From Myotis daubentonii (Eukaryota; Chordata; Mammalia; Chiroptera; Vespertilionidae), in contig NC_081844.1 of assembly GCF_963259705.1 (NCBI RefSeq), forward strand, positions 48,903,501-48,967,500: a stretch of DNA of 64,000 nucleotides, written 5' to 3'. The translations under genes were made by a program, and so were the position numbers. The notes beneath the pieces were generated by a model, which worked only from the letters and a program-made list of their open reading frames with translations, was not told the DNA's origin and did not search any database. How positions within the stretch are numbered: the stretch's first letter is position 1; every line of letters starts with the position of its first letter. Shown in pieces: positions 22,146-34,339 of the stretch.

Positions 22146-22159
22146 AAATACATGGAGTT

Positions 22160-22401
22160 ATTGCCCTGGCTGGGGTAGCTAAATGGTTAGAGAGTCAGCC
22201 CATGCACCAAAAGGTCTTGGGTTTGATTCCTAGTCAAGGGAATGTACCTGGGTTGCGGATTTGATCCCAGACCCTGATACATTCAATGTGATGTGTTTTT
22301 TTTCTCTCTCTCTCCCTCATTCCTTTCCACTCTTCCTAAAAATCAGTGGAAAAAAATATCCTCATTTATGCTAATGACACTGAAAATTAACAAAAAAATA
22401 A
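22160..22401 (+). mobile_element. VES-type SINE with perfect TSD
   Basis: It starts tgccctggctggggtagct and has a B-box-like ggtttgattcc. It ends in a pyrimidine tract and A-rich tail. AAATACATGGAGTT occurs at 22146-22159 and 22402-22415 as a 14-bp duplication. The body is more diverged than the other copies. Confidence 0.93.
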
Positions 22402-22449
22402 AAATACATGGAGTTGTTTGTTTGGGGTTTTTTCTTAGTTATATTTTTA

Positions 22450-23091
22450 CTAGAGGCCTGGTGCATGAAATTTGTGCATGGGAGGGGGGATCCCTCAGCC
22501 CAGCCTGCACCTTCTCTAATCCAGGACCCCTTGGGGGATGTACAACTGCCTCTCACAATCTGGGACCGCTGGCTCCTAACTGCTCACTTGCCTGCCTGCC
22601 TGATCACCCTTAACCCCCCTGCCTGCCTGCCTGCCTGATTACCCCTAACCATCTCTGCCTGCCTGCCTGATCGCCCTTAACCTCTCCCCTACCAGCCTGA
22701 ATACCCCTAACTGCTCCCCTGCTGGCCTGATTGCCACTAACCACCTCTGCCTCGCCCCGTACCTGGGACTCAGGATTCCCTCCCTCTGGCCGGCCGCAGG
22801 CACCCACTACCCAAGCCGGCTTCACCTAGGCTGACTGCAGCCACAGGCGACCATGGGCGGGCAGCTTCACCCAGGCCGCAGCCACAGGCGCTGGTGCCCA
22901 GGACTGTGGGGTGGGAAGCTTGTCCCTCTCCCGGGCCACAGCCTGTCTGGTCCCCATTCCTCTGTCGCAAGCTCATTTGTGCCTGGCTGGTCCCCATTCC
23001 TCTCTCCCCAGAGTTGAGTGTCTGAGCCATTATGGCGTGATGGGGTGAGGGTGTGATGACCATTTGCATATTAGCTCTTTATTGTGTAGGA
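22450..23091 (-). mobile_element. Non-autonomous Helitron, 642 bp
   Basis: The 3' CTAG is at 22450-22453 (plus strand ctagaggcctggtgcatgaa). The 5' end is at 23091 (minus strand TCCTACACAATAAAGAGCTA followed by atatgcaaatgg). The interior has cctgcctgcctgat-type tandem units at 22585-22750. Confidence 0.92.
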
Positions 23092-23104
23092 TGGCTTAGA
23101 ATAT

Positions 23105-23412
23105 GGTCTACCTTTTATTTTTGTTGGTATTTTTGTTTTTATATTTGTTTTATTTTTATCTTTATTGTTCAAAGTATTACAGATGTCCCTTTTTTTCCCC
23201 CCCATTTGACCCTGTCTAGCCTGCCCCCACTTCCCACCCCAGGCATTTGCCACACTGTCTGTGTTCATGGGTTCACATATGCATACAAGTTCTTTGGTTA
23301 ATTTTTTCCCACCACCAACCCCTTCCCTCTGAGATTTGACAATCTGTTCCATGCTTCTCTGTCTCTGGATCTATTATGTTCATCAGTTTATTTTGTTCAT
23401 TATGGTCTACTT
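23105..23412 (-). mobile_element. L1 3' end, antisense
   Basis: It parallels 20715-21025: 'tccatgcttctctgtctctg', 'gatctattatgttcatcag', 'aagttctttggttaatttt'. A truncated, old L1 tail. Confidence 0.65.
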
Positions 23413-23730
23413 TTAACGTTTCATGTTCAATTGAATGTTTCATGTGCTGTTGTTTAGTGGAGTTGGTCATCTTTAAATATCAATTAGTTCAACTTTATTG
23501 ATAGTTTTGTTCAAGTCTTCTAGATCCTTATTATGTACTGTTAATTTTTATTAATTATTGAGAGAGAGAGAAAGATGTGGAAATCTCTGACATTGGTTCC
23601 TTACAGTATTCCCATTGCTTTTATGGAGAAAAAACATTTTTGTGTGTCCTTGATTGCTATTTTGCTGATATCACTTCCCTGCCTTAGATTTTAAAAAGGA
23701 AGACCCTACCCCTCCTTGTAGCCAGCAATA

Positions 23731-23955
23731 TTTTTTTATATATATATTTTTATTGATTTTTTACAGAGAGGAAGGGAGAGAGATAGAGAGTCAGAAACAT
23801 CGATGAGAGAGAAACATCGATCAGCCGCCTCCTGCACACCCCCCACTGGGGATGTGCCCGCAACCCAGGTACATGCCCTTGACCGGAATCGAACCTGGGA
23901 CCTTTCAGTCCGCAGGCCGACGCTCTATCCACTGAGCCAAACCGGTTCGGCATCC
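23731..23955 (-). mobile_element. VES SINE, full-length, with TSD
   Basis: Complete reverse copy ending ccaaaccggttcggc. AGCCAGCAATA repeats at 23720-23730 and 23956-23966. It is little diverged from the copy at 19856, so it is probably young. Confidence 0.94.
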
Positions 23956-24093
23956 AGCCAGCAATAATTTAACTGAGGGAATGAATATGTCTACTCTGGA
24001 AGTCATATGATAAAGTCATTTTTTAAAAAAATATCTCTATTGGTAATTAAACTGCTATTATTCCCATATGCACATGTCTTTGCATCTATCTCA

Positions 24094-24307
24094 TTTTTTT
24101 ATATTTTTATTGAATTCAGAGGGGAAGGAAGAGGGAGAGAGAGATAGAAATATCAATGATGAGAGAATCATTGATTGGCTGCCTCCTGCACACCCCCTAC
24201 TGGGGATCAAACCCATAACCTAGGCATGTGCCCTTGACTGGAATCAAACCCAGGACCTTCCAGTCTGCAGTCCAATGCTCTATCCACTGAGCCAAACCAG
24301 CTAGGGC
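24094..24307 (-). mobile_element. VES SINE, full-length, with TSD
   Basis: Reverse copy ending gagccaaaccagctaggg. tgcatctatctc flanks both sides. Confidence 0.93.
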
Positions 24308-24739
24308 TGCATCTATCTCTTAACTTCTCCAGAACTTTAGCAAGGCACATGGTGTCATTTACCAGCCCACTCATGCCTCAGCTATATGTATGACAAACAC
24401 TATGAAATGGTATCAGACTAAAGGCAAGGGCCTGCGTCACACTTTAATAGATTTTGCTACAAACAAATTAGCAAGAACTCAGTGAGAACTCCTCTCCTTA
24501 GTGTTATGCCAAATGCTATCCATGCTTTAAGTCAATTTCTTCTTCATACACAGATTACTTACTAAGAGATGTGGGTGCAAACTAATACCTAAGATTGCCT
24601 AACAATATGAAAATATATACCTTCATCTATATTAACAATTCAGCAGTTTCATAGATATGTTTCTGTTTTTTCCAGGACTATTTATGCTAATGACTCTGAT
24701 TAAACATACTTTAAACATAGCAGAAGTTGGAAGCCATTT

Positions 24740-25062
24740 CTTGCCAACAGCGAAAGGTGGTCTGTGGAGAGTGACCTGAGCATCATCACAAACTGAGGCG
24801 CTGGCTCTGGGCAAACATCTGGTGGGTGGACCTGGTCCTTCTGGCTCTGATGGGGACTTCGGGGGACCTAGTTCTCATACTTGTTCTTGACGTGTTTCCA
24901 CAGATTCCTCTGGTTGATGTGTTTGTAGATCACGTCCCTGCCTTGATCAAAAGCAAATTGGAAGAACAGAGCACCCAAGGTGATGGTGAGGGTAAGGTGG
25001 AGGCTCTGTAGAATAGAAGGGAGTACAGCCTCCCAGTTAACATAGGAGCCTCCGTGTTTCTC
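24740..25062 (-). pseudogene. UQCR10P (proposed): UQCR10 processed pseudogene (complex III subunit 9/X)
   Basis: The parent is the small single-pass subunit of mitochondrial ubiquinol-cytochrome c reductase. On the minus strand one frame gives LTITLGALFFQFAFDQG followed by RDVIYKHIN, and it ends NLWKHVKNKYEN with a stop at 24870-24868. This covers the membrane helix and C-terminal tail of UQCR10. The N-terminal part (RLYSLLF then RAST) lies in a neighbouring frame, so a frameshift breaks the copy. The usual start codon is replaced, and introns are absent. The 3' UTR-like tail runs to about 24740, but no poly(A) is left. A VES SINE lies directly past its 5' end. It is a dead copy. The family call rests on the diagnostic AFDQG and LWKH-KYEN pattern and is fairly secure. 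Confidence 0.85.
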
Positions 25063-25076
25063 CATTCAGTAGGTTT

Positions 25077-25322
25077 GTTTTGTTTTGTTTTGTTTTGCTA
25101 ATATATTTGTATTAATTTCAGAGAGAAAAGGAGAGAGGGGGGGGGAGGGAGAGAGAGAGAGAGAGGGAGGGAGAAAGAGAGAGAAACATCAATGATGAGA
25201 TATAATCATTGATTGGCTGCCTCCTGCATGCTCCACACTTGGATTGAGCCCACAACTGGAATCGAACTGAGACCTCCTCGTTCATAAATTGATGCTCAAC
25301 CACTGAGCCACACCGGCCAGGC
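25077..25322 (-). mobile_element. VES SINE with TSD
   Basis: Reverse copy with a long GA-rich tract (25125-25190), ending ccacaccggccaggc. CCATTCAGTAGGTTT (25062-25076) and ccattcggtaggttt (25323-25337) form the duplication, with one mismatch. Confidence 0.92.
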
Positions 25323-25475
25323 CATTCGGTAGGTTTCTTATCTCTAATTATGCCATGCATTGTATCTTTCAAAAAGAGATGTGTGTTTCAGAGACAGAAT
25401 GGAATTTAAAAAATTTTAGTGTCTTACCATACCAGTTCATAGAAAATGAATAAACATTCAATTAATATATATTAA

Positions 25476-25789
25476 CTAGAGGCCCAGTGCACAAAATTCA
25501 TGCACAGGGGGCTGTCCTTCAGCCCAGCCTGCACCTTCTCCAATCTGGGGCCCCTCGGGCGATGTCTGAAACTGGCAGTTGGACAACCCTCTCACAATCC
25601 AGGACGGCTGGCTCCCAACCGCCTGCCTGCCTGATTGCCCCTAACCGCTTCTGCCTGCCAGCCTGATTGATGCCTAACTGCTTCATAATGATCGCCCACA
25701 ACTGCCCTCCCCTGCCAGCCATCTTGGGGGTGGCCATCTTGTGTGAGGGTATGACAGTCAATTTGCATATTACCTCTTTATTATATAGG
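25476..25789 (-). mobile_element. Non-autonomous Helitron, 314 bp
   Basis: The 3' CTAG is at 25476 (ctagaggcccagtgcacaaa). The 5' end near 25789 reads cctatataataaagaggtaa on the minus strand, with the first base changed. Two 'gccatcttg' words near 25725-25742 resemble reversed YY1 sites. Confidence 0.9.
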
Positions 25790-26689
25790 GTTAGGAATAT
25801 TTAAAATATGATCTAACAAACATGGTAAACTAGAAAGATTACTAAATGTGGTTATAAATGGTTTTCTCAGTTAAAAATAATTACCTTGGGACAGTTTCTC
25901 AAATATGAAATAAAATATAACACTTTATGAAGTTCTTGTGCTAATTAAATGCAGTAATTGATATAAAGTATAAGGCATAATGAATATCAGTCTGTCCCCG
26001 TTTATTCTAGGGACACTAAATAAGTGCTTTAAAATAAATATGGCCTAAAGTGTTTAATAAAACCATTTGATCAATCTCATACAGGTTGACTTACAGCCTG
26101 CATGTTCATTCCAAATATATGTGATAGTTGACCACGCTTCCTGTTTTGTTTTGTTTTTCAACATGATCTAGAGTATAACCAGCAATGATAAATGTTAAGA
26201 AATATTAGTTTTCTAATAAGAACCTTGGCGACACATGGAAACAATGTTGATATTCACTATAAGATTGTTATCCATGCTGTTTTTCTTATCATAGTGTCAG
26301 TTCCCACGTCGAAACTTCTGTAAACAGGAATAATCAGAGGCTCAGATCAGTGCCTTGCTGCTTGGATAGGAATGTTATGTAAGTGTTCTCCCTTGCATTT
26401 AACAGAATCTTCAGAAATGAGTAATGTCTTAGAAGTGTCTGCTCAACAGATTTCATGTATTGATTTGTCTGCTGGCTTGGCTTACTACTCACACAGGAGG
26501 AAGATGGCTGATTACCACACTATAGGCATTGTCAGTTCAAAGCTACTTTGTAAGTTTGCTTGGACTTTTAATATTGGCCTATTCATTCTCTATAGAGTAC
26601 TAGTTTTTTTCTAAAGGTTTTCCTCTCTTGTTTACTTCACATACTTTCACATATTTTAGAGAAACCTATGAATAAAAATAATTTTAAGG
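25790..26689. other. Intergenic, nothing recognised
   Basis: No gene seen. The 80-codon frame at 26372-26614 has no family signature. Confidence 0.5.
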
Positions 26690-26825
26690 GCTAACATTTA
26701 TTGAGCATAGATTACATGCCATTATGTGATTACTTAATATTTATAACATCCCTTCGAGGTGGATACTACTACAGTCCAAAATTCATAAATGAGAACACTG
26801 AATCACAAAGAAGTTAAATATCTAC
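26690..26825 (+). mobile_element. MIR SINE
   Basis: The MIR word order 'aacatttattgagcatag', 'acatgcca', 'ccttcgaggtggatactact', 'aatgagaacactgaatcaca' is clear. Ancient mammal-wide repeat. Confidence 0.75.
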
Positions 26826-27058
26826 CAGCCCATTTTCCTGGTTATTGAACTATTGTCTCATTGTATCAGGTTTAATTGCTCCTTTATGATGCTGAGTTTG
26901 AAAATCTACAAACTACATGTCTCATTACAGCTGCCTTCTTGTGACATTCTGACAGTAGGGGGGCAGCACAAGTAGGAAATTTCAGGGTAAACACAAAGAA
27001 GAAGTGCTTTTCTTTTCACAACAGCACTTCCCCACAGTAGCAGCAGTTGGTTCTAGCC

Positions 27059-27273
27059 CAGGGGTGGGCAAACTTTTTGACTTGAGGGCCACAATGGGTT
27101 CTTAAACTGGACTGGAGGGCCGGAACAAAAGCATGGATGGAGTGTTTGTGTGAACTAATATAAATTCAAAGTAAACATCATTACATAAAAGGGTACGGTC
27201 TTTTTTTTTTTTTTAGTTTTATTCATTTCAAACTGCCGGATCCGGCCCGCGGGCCGTAGTTTGCCTACGGCTG
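27059..27273. mobile_element. hAT MITE (CAGGGGTGGGCAAACT family) with perfect TSD
   Basis: Ends CAGGGGTGGGCAAACT and AGTTTGCCTACGGCTG are partly complementary. TTCTAGCC flanks both sides (27051-27058 and 27274-27281). The interior has a T12 run and a ggccggaacaaaagcatg segment. Confidence 0.92.
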
Positions 27274-27962
27274 TTCTAGCCTCTGATTCCCTTTCTCCAC
27301 CAGCACCAACATCATTGAAACCCCTCCTGGCAGCAACAGGCTTACACCCTCCTTAGAGGTCTGAGGTCTGTGCTGCAGGACCACTCTTGGACAGTCTCTA
27401 TTATGATAATCCCAACCTTTTCCCGTTATTTCTCCAGATGTAAGGTGGTAGATTCTTCTTGCAGTTATTTTTCTGGCTTATCTCAGTGTTTTTTGTTTAT
27501 TTTATTTTTTAACAATTTTTACTCCTTCAGCTTATTCAGCACCTGTATAATGAACTCTCTGTGCAATTCCCTCATTTCAAACACCTAGTTTGGTTTCTGT
27601 TTTTCCTGCCAAGTCCCTTATTAACAAGTTCTCCTGGCTCATTTCTTTGCAATGCTGGATCTCTTAATTTAGGTCCCTTGTGGGGTAAAAAGGAAATTGT
27701 ACACTTTATAGTATTTTTGAATAATTATGGGTATAAGTAAACACATGCGTCTGCTTCTCACATCCTGGATGAGAGTAATACTCAGTGAAGCTACTCTTTG
27801 CTCAGGACTACACTGAGAGCTGACAGTGCTGAAACCATGCCAGCTAGAACTGAGCAGGTAGTATACTCTTGTGCTCAGATCTTGTGTTTTTTGGTCTCCC
27901 AGATTCTGAACCAACACTATTGAAAGGTTAGGGTCATGCACCAATGACATGAGGCCATAATG

Positions 27963-28415
27963 CAGTGGTTCTCAACATTGGCTGCACATTATAATCACCT
28001 GGGAATCTTTTTAAAATCCTGATTTCTGGGCCTCATCCTCCAGAAATTCTGTTTCTTTGTTATGGGGTGGGGCCACAACATTAGTAACCAGCGGTTCTCA
28101 ACCTGTGGGTAGCGACCCCTTTGGGGGTCGAACAACCCTTTCACAGGGGTCGCCTAGGACCATCGGAAAACACATATATAATTACATATTGTTTTTGTGA
28201 TTAATCACTATGCTTTAATTATGTTCAATTTGTAACAATGAAATTGGGGGTCACCACAACATGAGGAACTGTATTAAAGGGTCGCCGCATTAGGAAGGTT
28301 GAGAACCACTGTTAGTAACAAAGAAACAGGATTTCCAGAGGATGAGGCCCAGAAATCAGGATTTTAAAAAGATTACCAGGTGATTCTAATGTGCAGCCAA
28401 GGTTGAGAACCACTG
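27963..28415. mobile_element. Older hAT (MER5-like) element with perfect TSD, split by SPIN
   Basis: CAGTGGTTCTCAACATTGGC at the left pairs with its near complement at the right. CCATAATG flanks both sides (27955-27962 and 28416-28423). The outer 96 bases of each arm differ at only about 6 positions, so the original element was nearly palindromic. It is interrupted by the SPIN copy at 28089-28311. Confidence 0.9.
28089..28311. mobile_element. SPIN-type hAT MITE nested in older hAT
   Basis: CAGCGGTTCTCAACCTGTGG at the left and AGGTTGAGAACCACTG at the right. TTAGTAAC flanks both sides (28081-28088 and 28312-28319). The interior (aattacatattgtttttgtg, ggggtcaccacaacatgagg) matches what I recall of the SPIN non-autonomous consensus. 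Confidence 0.92.
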
Positions 28416-28782
28416 CCATAATGTATCAAAAGAGATTTTTATTTCAGGCACCTGTGTGCAAGTGGGCTGATTCCAACAAAGCAATCAGCAGAGACTGAAG
28501 GGGAAGGCGGGGTTTCATTAACTGCTACTGGCTGCAAACAGTTCTGCTGACGTACGGAGCTTGACTGACGTGTCCTGTCCTTGGCTCTTCCTGGCACCAG
28601 ATGTCCAGTGGCTCTCTGGGCTATGCCAGGCTCAAGGTTGCAAGCTTTCTGCAAGATATCTGCTGAAGCACAATAAGTTTTCTCTGCCCCGTTTTATTCT
28701 CTTTAACCCTTTCAACTATGTGTGCCCAGAACGTGCCAGTATTTTTCAACTTTCTATCAATAAGTATACGTGTTTCCATATC

Positions 28783-28787
<5 letters not shown>

Positions 28788-28830
<43 letters not shown>
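28788..28830. repeat. (TG)n microsatellite
   Basis: TG run of about 40 bases. The Cys-Val or Thr-His repeat frames over it are artefacts. Confidence 0.95.
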
Positions 28831-31800
28831 GGGGAAGGAATGGCGATCCCAAATGCCTAGCAACCTTTTAATATTCATCACTTCCACTGAACCACCTGAC
28901 TTCCTGCTGCACATAATTGGCTTCTCCATTTGCTAGTTCTGGGATTTTCAGTAAACTACTTAAACAGCATGCCCTTTTCTCTAAAATGGGCATTTTAAAA
29001 GTATCCAACTCAAGGATTATGTTCAGTGAGTAAATACATATGAAATGATTAGGTTGTCATCGTCACATGGCAACTGTTAAATGAAAGTCGGCTAGTTTTA
29101 TCGCTGTTATTCCTACCGTATCCTAGACTGACATAGCCTGGAGAGATAGGCACTGGAAGAAAATAACTTACTCTAAAACATATACGTAGAAAATTTCCAC
29201 AAACTAGAAATTGTTTGCTCAAAACCGTGGAAAGTACAAACTTATCAGACAATGTCTCCCTGATACTTGGCCTATTATTTGGGTGGAATTAGCCTGTGCA
29301 TTACTACTTATGCCTCTGAAGAAGAGAGCTGCTCAGGTGAAAGTGAGAAAGCACTTGTTTCACCTCCCTCCCCCTCCCTGCTCCCTTACCACATGTTCAG
29401 AGAAGAGATGTGAAGGCAGAGGCCAATGGCATGGACATTTTTTATACTCCTGGCAGGAAACAGCTGCAGATAAAGTAAGGTTGCTCTCTGGTTTGTTTCA
29501 TTTAGCAAAAAAATTCTCAATCTTGGAAAGAGTGTTTTTTGAGCTCTTCAGTAGGAACTGGAGCACTGCCCACCCCCAGCATATATACTAGTGGCCAGCT
29601 CTCTTCTGTATTAGATTGTTCTGACCCTCGGGTTTTATACGTGTAAACCGCTTTTTACTTTTTAAAAGTATTTTATAGACTCCAAATTTATCTTGCTTAT
29701 CTTTCTTGCTTATTGCTGATAAAGTTAAATTCCAGAAGCTAAATGCCTTAGTGTAGTGGTTGAACCAAGGCTGAAGTAGCTCTCTGAATCCTTGGCCACT
29801 AATGTGTAGGTTAGAGGGAAAGTGTTCCCTAGCTACCTGAAAGGAAAGTGTTCCTATGAAATCATTCATAAGCCGAAATGGCATAAAACAAAGGACCTAT
29901 TTTTACTTTTTTCTTTGACACTGCAAATCTTCTTTGGATTTCTTTCTGTTAGCAAAAGCAGGTGCTAATATAGGCTTTCTGTAAAAGTGAACTTTCAGAA
30001 AGCAGGAGGTCCCTGTATATGTTTGTCCTTTCTTGGAGCAAGGGTCCCCAGCTTCTATTAGATTCACATGGAGATACATGGTTTTAAAAAGAGGCAATAA
30101 CCAGGATTTTTCAGTACATATTACCAGAAGCTGAGTTTGGGACAGTGAAAAGCTTGGGGTCCATTAGCAGTAGATGTGGTGGGCACATTTCTGGCCTATT
30201 GCACTAACTCCATTACCTGTAGGTGGGAAGGACCCAAGTAATTCCGGCTAAAGATGGCTTTTTACTTCTCATCTCCTGTGCTGATCCTGCCTCACTGAGA
30301 GTTCTCTGAGGATCAAAGGACTAAACATTTAGTTCAGAATGAATGTTCTTATAAACATCCAGTGTGGCAGAGAGACAGAGATTTGACAAAATGCATCACA
30401 AAAGCTCAGCTTTGACAACGGGATTCTCATCATAGGACACTACTTTTTTAAAAAAAAAACACGACAACATTAAATCATATTTTCTACTAAGAAATAGCAA
30501 ATAGTTATCCGAAGGAGCTACATTTTTCCTGAAGTAAAATGTGCTGCTGAGAAATAAACAAGACGCAGCCCCAGGGCCATTCCTATGTAGCCTCAGTCTC
30601 GGACTCTATTTCTCTTTTGGAAGAGAACTCCCTGGAACCGGCCACAGAGACACAATGGGGCAGGAGAGATATGCCACAAGAGGAAAGATGCCACACTAAG
30701 ATCTCTGAGTCCTTGTTCACCCTACAGCAAGTAGAAGTGTAAAGAGGGTGGAATCTACTTACATGAGGAGTCTCGCCATGTGATGCATTCGTAACTGTAA
30801 TACCTGCACTTTTTATCTAGTGAGACATGTAAATATCTCTGGAGTGAACATTCCTTTCTTTTTTGACACTGAACATCAGTGTGGTGCTAGAAATCTCTTT
30901 CTTTTCCTCTTTCTCCTTCATTTCCTCTGTTTCACTTACTCCCTCGTCCCACCCTCTTTATATGTCAAATGTTTTCACTGTAATTGAAAGCCTTTTTGTT
31001 TCGTGAAATTTAATGATATTTTAACTGACGGAATAGCATGCTCTCTCAAGACATAAGAAATTTACAGGTTTACTGAACCTTTCAGAACAGCAACCAACAC
31101 CCTCAAAGAAAAAGAAACAAAAACCCCAGTGGAAGGAGGAAGTTACATGGACACTACATTTCTTAAATAATACTTATGTTCCATCAAGTTCTAATTTCTA
31201 GCAACTTTACCATGAAAACTTCTGCTCCAGTAAAAGTGTGTATACATTAAAACCAAGGAAACCCCAAGCGTTGGGCTTATATATATGTATATATATATAT
31301 AAAAAAAAAAACAGAGAAAAAATTGTCCTGCTTCATTCTGTTGCACTTTCTGGTATTTTTTAAACAAAACTCAATTTATCACTTTTAGAGAGGATAGAAC
31401 ATAAAAGTAAAGGATGTTGCCATATAAGTTGGAAATATATCCTCGACAACAGCTTCTGGGGCCGATCTGCATAGCAGGCTCTCACTTTTTTATTCAGTGT
31501 GAAAGCTAATAAATCTATTTGTGAAAACTCCTAAAAGGCAATCATTTTCAGGAAGAAAGAATTCTGGCAAAAGCTATTGTTTGAGCAAATCCGAATGACA
31601 AGTGCTTTAATCTGACAACATTTGCAGTTCCAGGGGCACCGTACATTTTGGAACCATAAAAGCAGCAACACATTCTGTGAGGCAAAACATACTGCGTTTG
31701 AATCTGCCCTGCTGAAACTTGCTGCCCGTGGTTATGCACAATGTATTAAGAACATGAAGGATGATAAATTATAAACCTACACGATCTCGTCATTTTGCAA

Positions 31801-32951
31801 GAGAGTGCTTATTTCCTTTTCCATCCATCTGTTTTTGTTATACACACTCTCCAAATTCAGTTAGGAACTCTACCCCCCGAAAGCATTCTCACACTGTTTC
31901 TACATTTTTTTTAGAGGGTAAGCATCAGATTTTCCAATAAAAATAAAATTTGTATGTTATTGACAGCATCAAATAAAATGTAATTATTTTTCAATTATTG
32001 AATTTTAAAAAAAGTTTTTTCTTATGTGTAGAACGCAATGATTCAAGATGCCCAGAAGGTGGAATTCAGCAATTCAGTTTCCATGTAATGTACTTCTTCA
32101 GTTGCTATTTTCTGTTTGGCACTGGAAGCAGGACATCGAACATTGTGAGAAATGAAAAGTTGATGGTCTTTGCCCTGAAGTTTACAATCTGAGAATAAAA
32201 GCTGTAGCAAAGTGAAGTAAACGTTGTTAGAGGTAAGGCAATAAGAGGGGGAAACCAATATACTGTGAACTTGGAAGTAGAGACAAAAAAACTGTGTTTA
32301 TTTAAGAACTGCCAATCTCTCAAACTGCCTCCTGCCAGATGAGCCCTCTGATGGGGGGACTTAGATGTCCTTCTCCTGGATTTATAGAGACAGCGTTTTA
32401 TTCGGACCCTCTGAATCCTGCCTCCACCCATCCTGCAGTGAATCGCCAAGAAAACACACCGAATTTTTGAAGGCACTCCTTCACACACTGTAACCTGACC
32501 CCCTTCTTTTCTGTCACATCTAATTGAAACTTGTCAGCCAGTCTTTTAAATGTCTCCATTAGGGTCCGCCTTTCTTGGTCCATAATCAGCCAGGATTCCC
32601 TGTGACCCACTTTCTCGACCGGAAGTGCTCAGCTTTCTTTGCTCTGCCTTTTCATACCCCAAAGTCATTGAAGCCCAGCTGAACACGCACCTCTCCCACC
32701 ATCGGACACCACGCTCTTCCAGATCTCGGTTACAAAGTTATGCAAAGGTTTGCATGTTGATTGTCAGCACCTGTTTCTACTGCACCCTCAATTTGAAAAT
32801 GAGCTGCCTGAGGAAATCTATGAGGTATCACATACCCACATCTCTTAAAATGCCATTTTTACTATAAACTCAAAACCAATTCTATGTGACTAAATGACCA
32901 TTGAACACATTGTTTCTTAGACAAGGTCTTCCCTTAATAAATATATTAATA
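28831..32951. other. 4-kb stretch free of recognised repeats
   Basis: No young SINE, Helitron or hAT insertion and no confirmed gene. A short (TA)n lies at 31280-31302. One minus-strand frame of interest is listed separately. Confidence 0.5.
32398..32610 (-). other. Unassigned 70-codon ORF, doubtful
   Basis: The frame starts MGHRESWLIMDQERRTLM and has a polar, helical-looking composition (DKFQLDVTEKKG), unlike the low-complexity chance frames around it. I recognise no family. An ETS-like CTTCCGG (minus strand) lies just upstream near 32620, and AATAAA follows the stop (minus strand, about 32400). It could be a non-coding exon, a fragment of an unknown old repeat, or chance. Confidence 0.15.
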
Positions 32952-33442
32952 CTAGAGGCCTAGTGCATGAAATTTATGCACAGGAGGGTCCCCTTAGCTG
33001 GGCCTGCACCCTCTCCAATCCGGGACCCCTCGGGGGATGTCTGACTGCTGGGACTGCTGGCTCCTAATTGCTTGCCTGCCGCCTGCCTGCCTGCCTGCCT
33101 GCCTGATGGCCCTTAATGGCCTCTGCCTGCCTGCATTATCATGCCCCTAACTGCTTGCCCCCCTGCAGGCCTGATCACACCCCTAACTGCTTGCTCCCCC
33201 ACACTGGCCTGATCTTGCCCTTAACTGCTTATTCCCCTGCCCCAGCCTGATGGCACCCCTAACTGCTTGCTCCCCCGCCCCAGCCTGATCTCGCACCTAA
33301 CTGCTCTCCCCTGCTGGCCTGATCACTCCTAACCACCTCTGCCTTGGCCCCTGCCACCGTGGCTTTGTCCGGAAGGAAGTTGGAGGGCCATGATGTCCTG
33401 TCAATCTGGTCTGATTAGCGTATTACCCTTTTATTAGTATAG
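32952..33442 (-). mobile_element. Non-autonomous Helitron, 491 bp
   Basis: The 3' end is at 32952 (plus strand ctagaggcctagtgcatgaa). The 5' end near 33442 is slightly degraded (ttttattagtatagt). The interior is largely tandem 'ctaactgcttgctcccc-gcc-gcctgat' units. Confidence 0.9.
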
Positions 33443-34339
33443 TTGTTTATTATAGTAAGTATAGTAAATATAAGTGATGGATTAATAAAACTATGTGTGA
33501 TTTTATCTACTTTAAACCTTCAGTTTGTATCGTTTAAAAATGTCTCTGGGATATAACATTTGTGTTTAAGTTAGATTTCTGCTGTAACATTTTTCCTAAT
33601 TTTCCTCCAATCAACTCCTCTAATTTATGTGAAGATTGTGATGGGGTTCTTCTCTTATAATTTCTAGTTGAAAATAATGCAGGTCAAGATAATGTGTATT
33701 CTCTTGAATACACGCACATATACATACATAAGTATTTAATTTGGCTAAAATATTTAATGATAACAGGCTTTATATTATAATTTTCAAACTCACCAAAATT
33801 TTTTCTTCATAAGTGATTCTCATATGCAGGCAAATAACTGCATTTTTTATGAACTTAAATTATTTCAGGTGATATTTAACTTGCTTTTGACTTAAACTCA
33901 GTAATATTATTTGGCAAACAATACAATATAAGCTCATGAAAATGTTCCTGAAGTACTTATACTACTTCAGTTAATATTGTTTCAGAAATCAATACTATTT
34001 TACAATATCAAAGGGAATAGTGACAATTTTTTTTTTTGGTATATTTAGAGCAGATGATACTATAAAATGGGGTTAAGATCTCTCTGGTTTAACTCCCATC
34101 TTTTTCCACTTTGCAATCTACCTTTCCATTTTTGTGTTTGAAGCAATAATAAGAAATATCTCATTGATATTAAGTTCTTACATATATAATTACTCATAAG
34201 CATTTGTTAGGTTAGTTTTTCATAGTGAATTTATGTTAATGAATAACATTATTTGTCTGCAGTTCATAGAAAAAAATAAAGAGAGACATTAGAGTCTTTC
34301 CTAACTAAAATATATTTCTACAGTAATTCCCACATTTCA
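33443..34339. other. AT-rich intergenic stretch
   Basis: No gene or clear repeat seen. Confidence 0.55.

Noticed and set aside
22585..22750. CRISPR-like array of spaced repeats
   Set aside because: The units are short, variable minisatellite repeats shared by several Helitrons. There are no unique spacers of fixed length, and this is eukaryotic DNA.
28621..28936. Cys-Val and Thr-His repeat proteins
   Set aside because: Produced by translating the (TG)n microsatellite.
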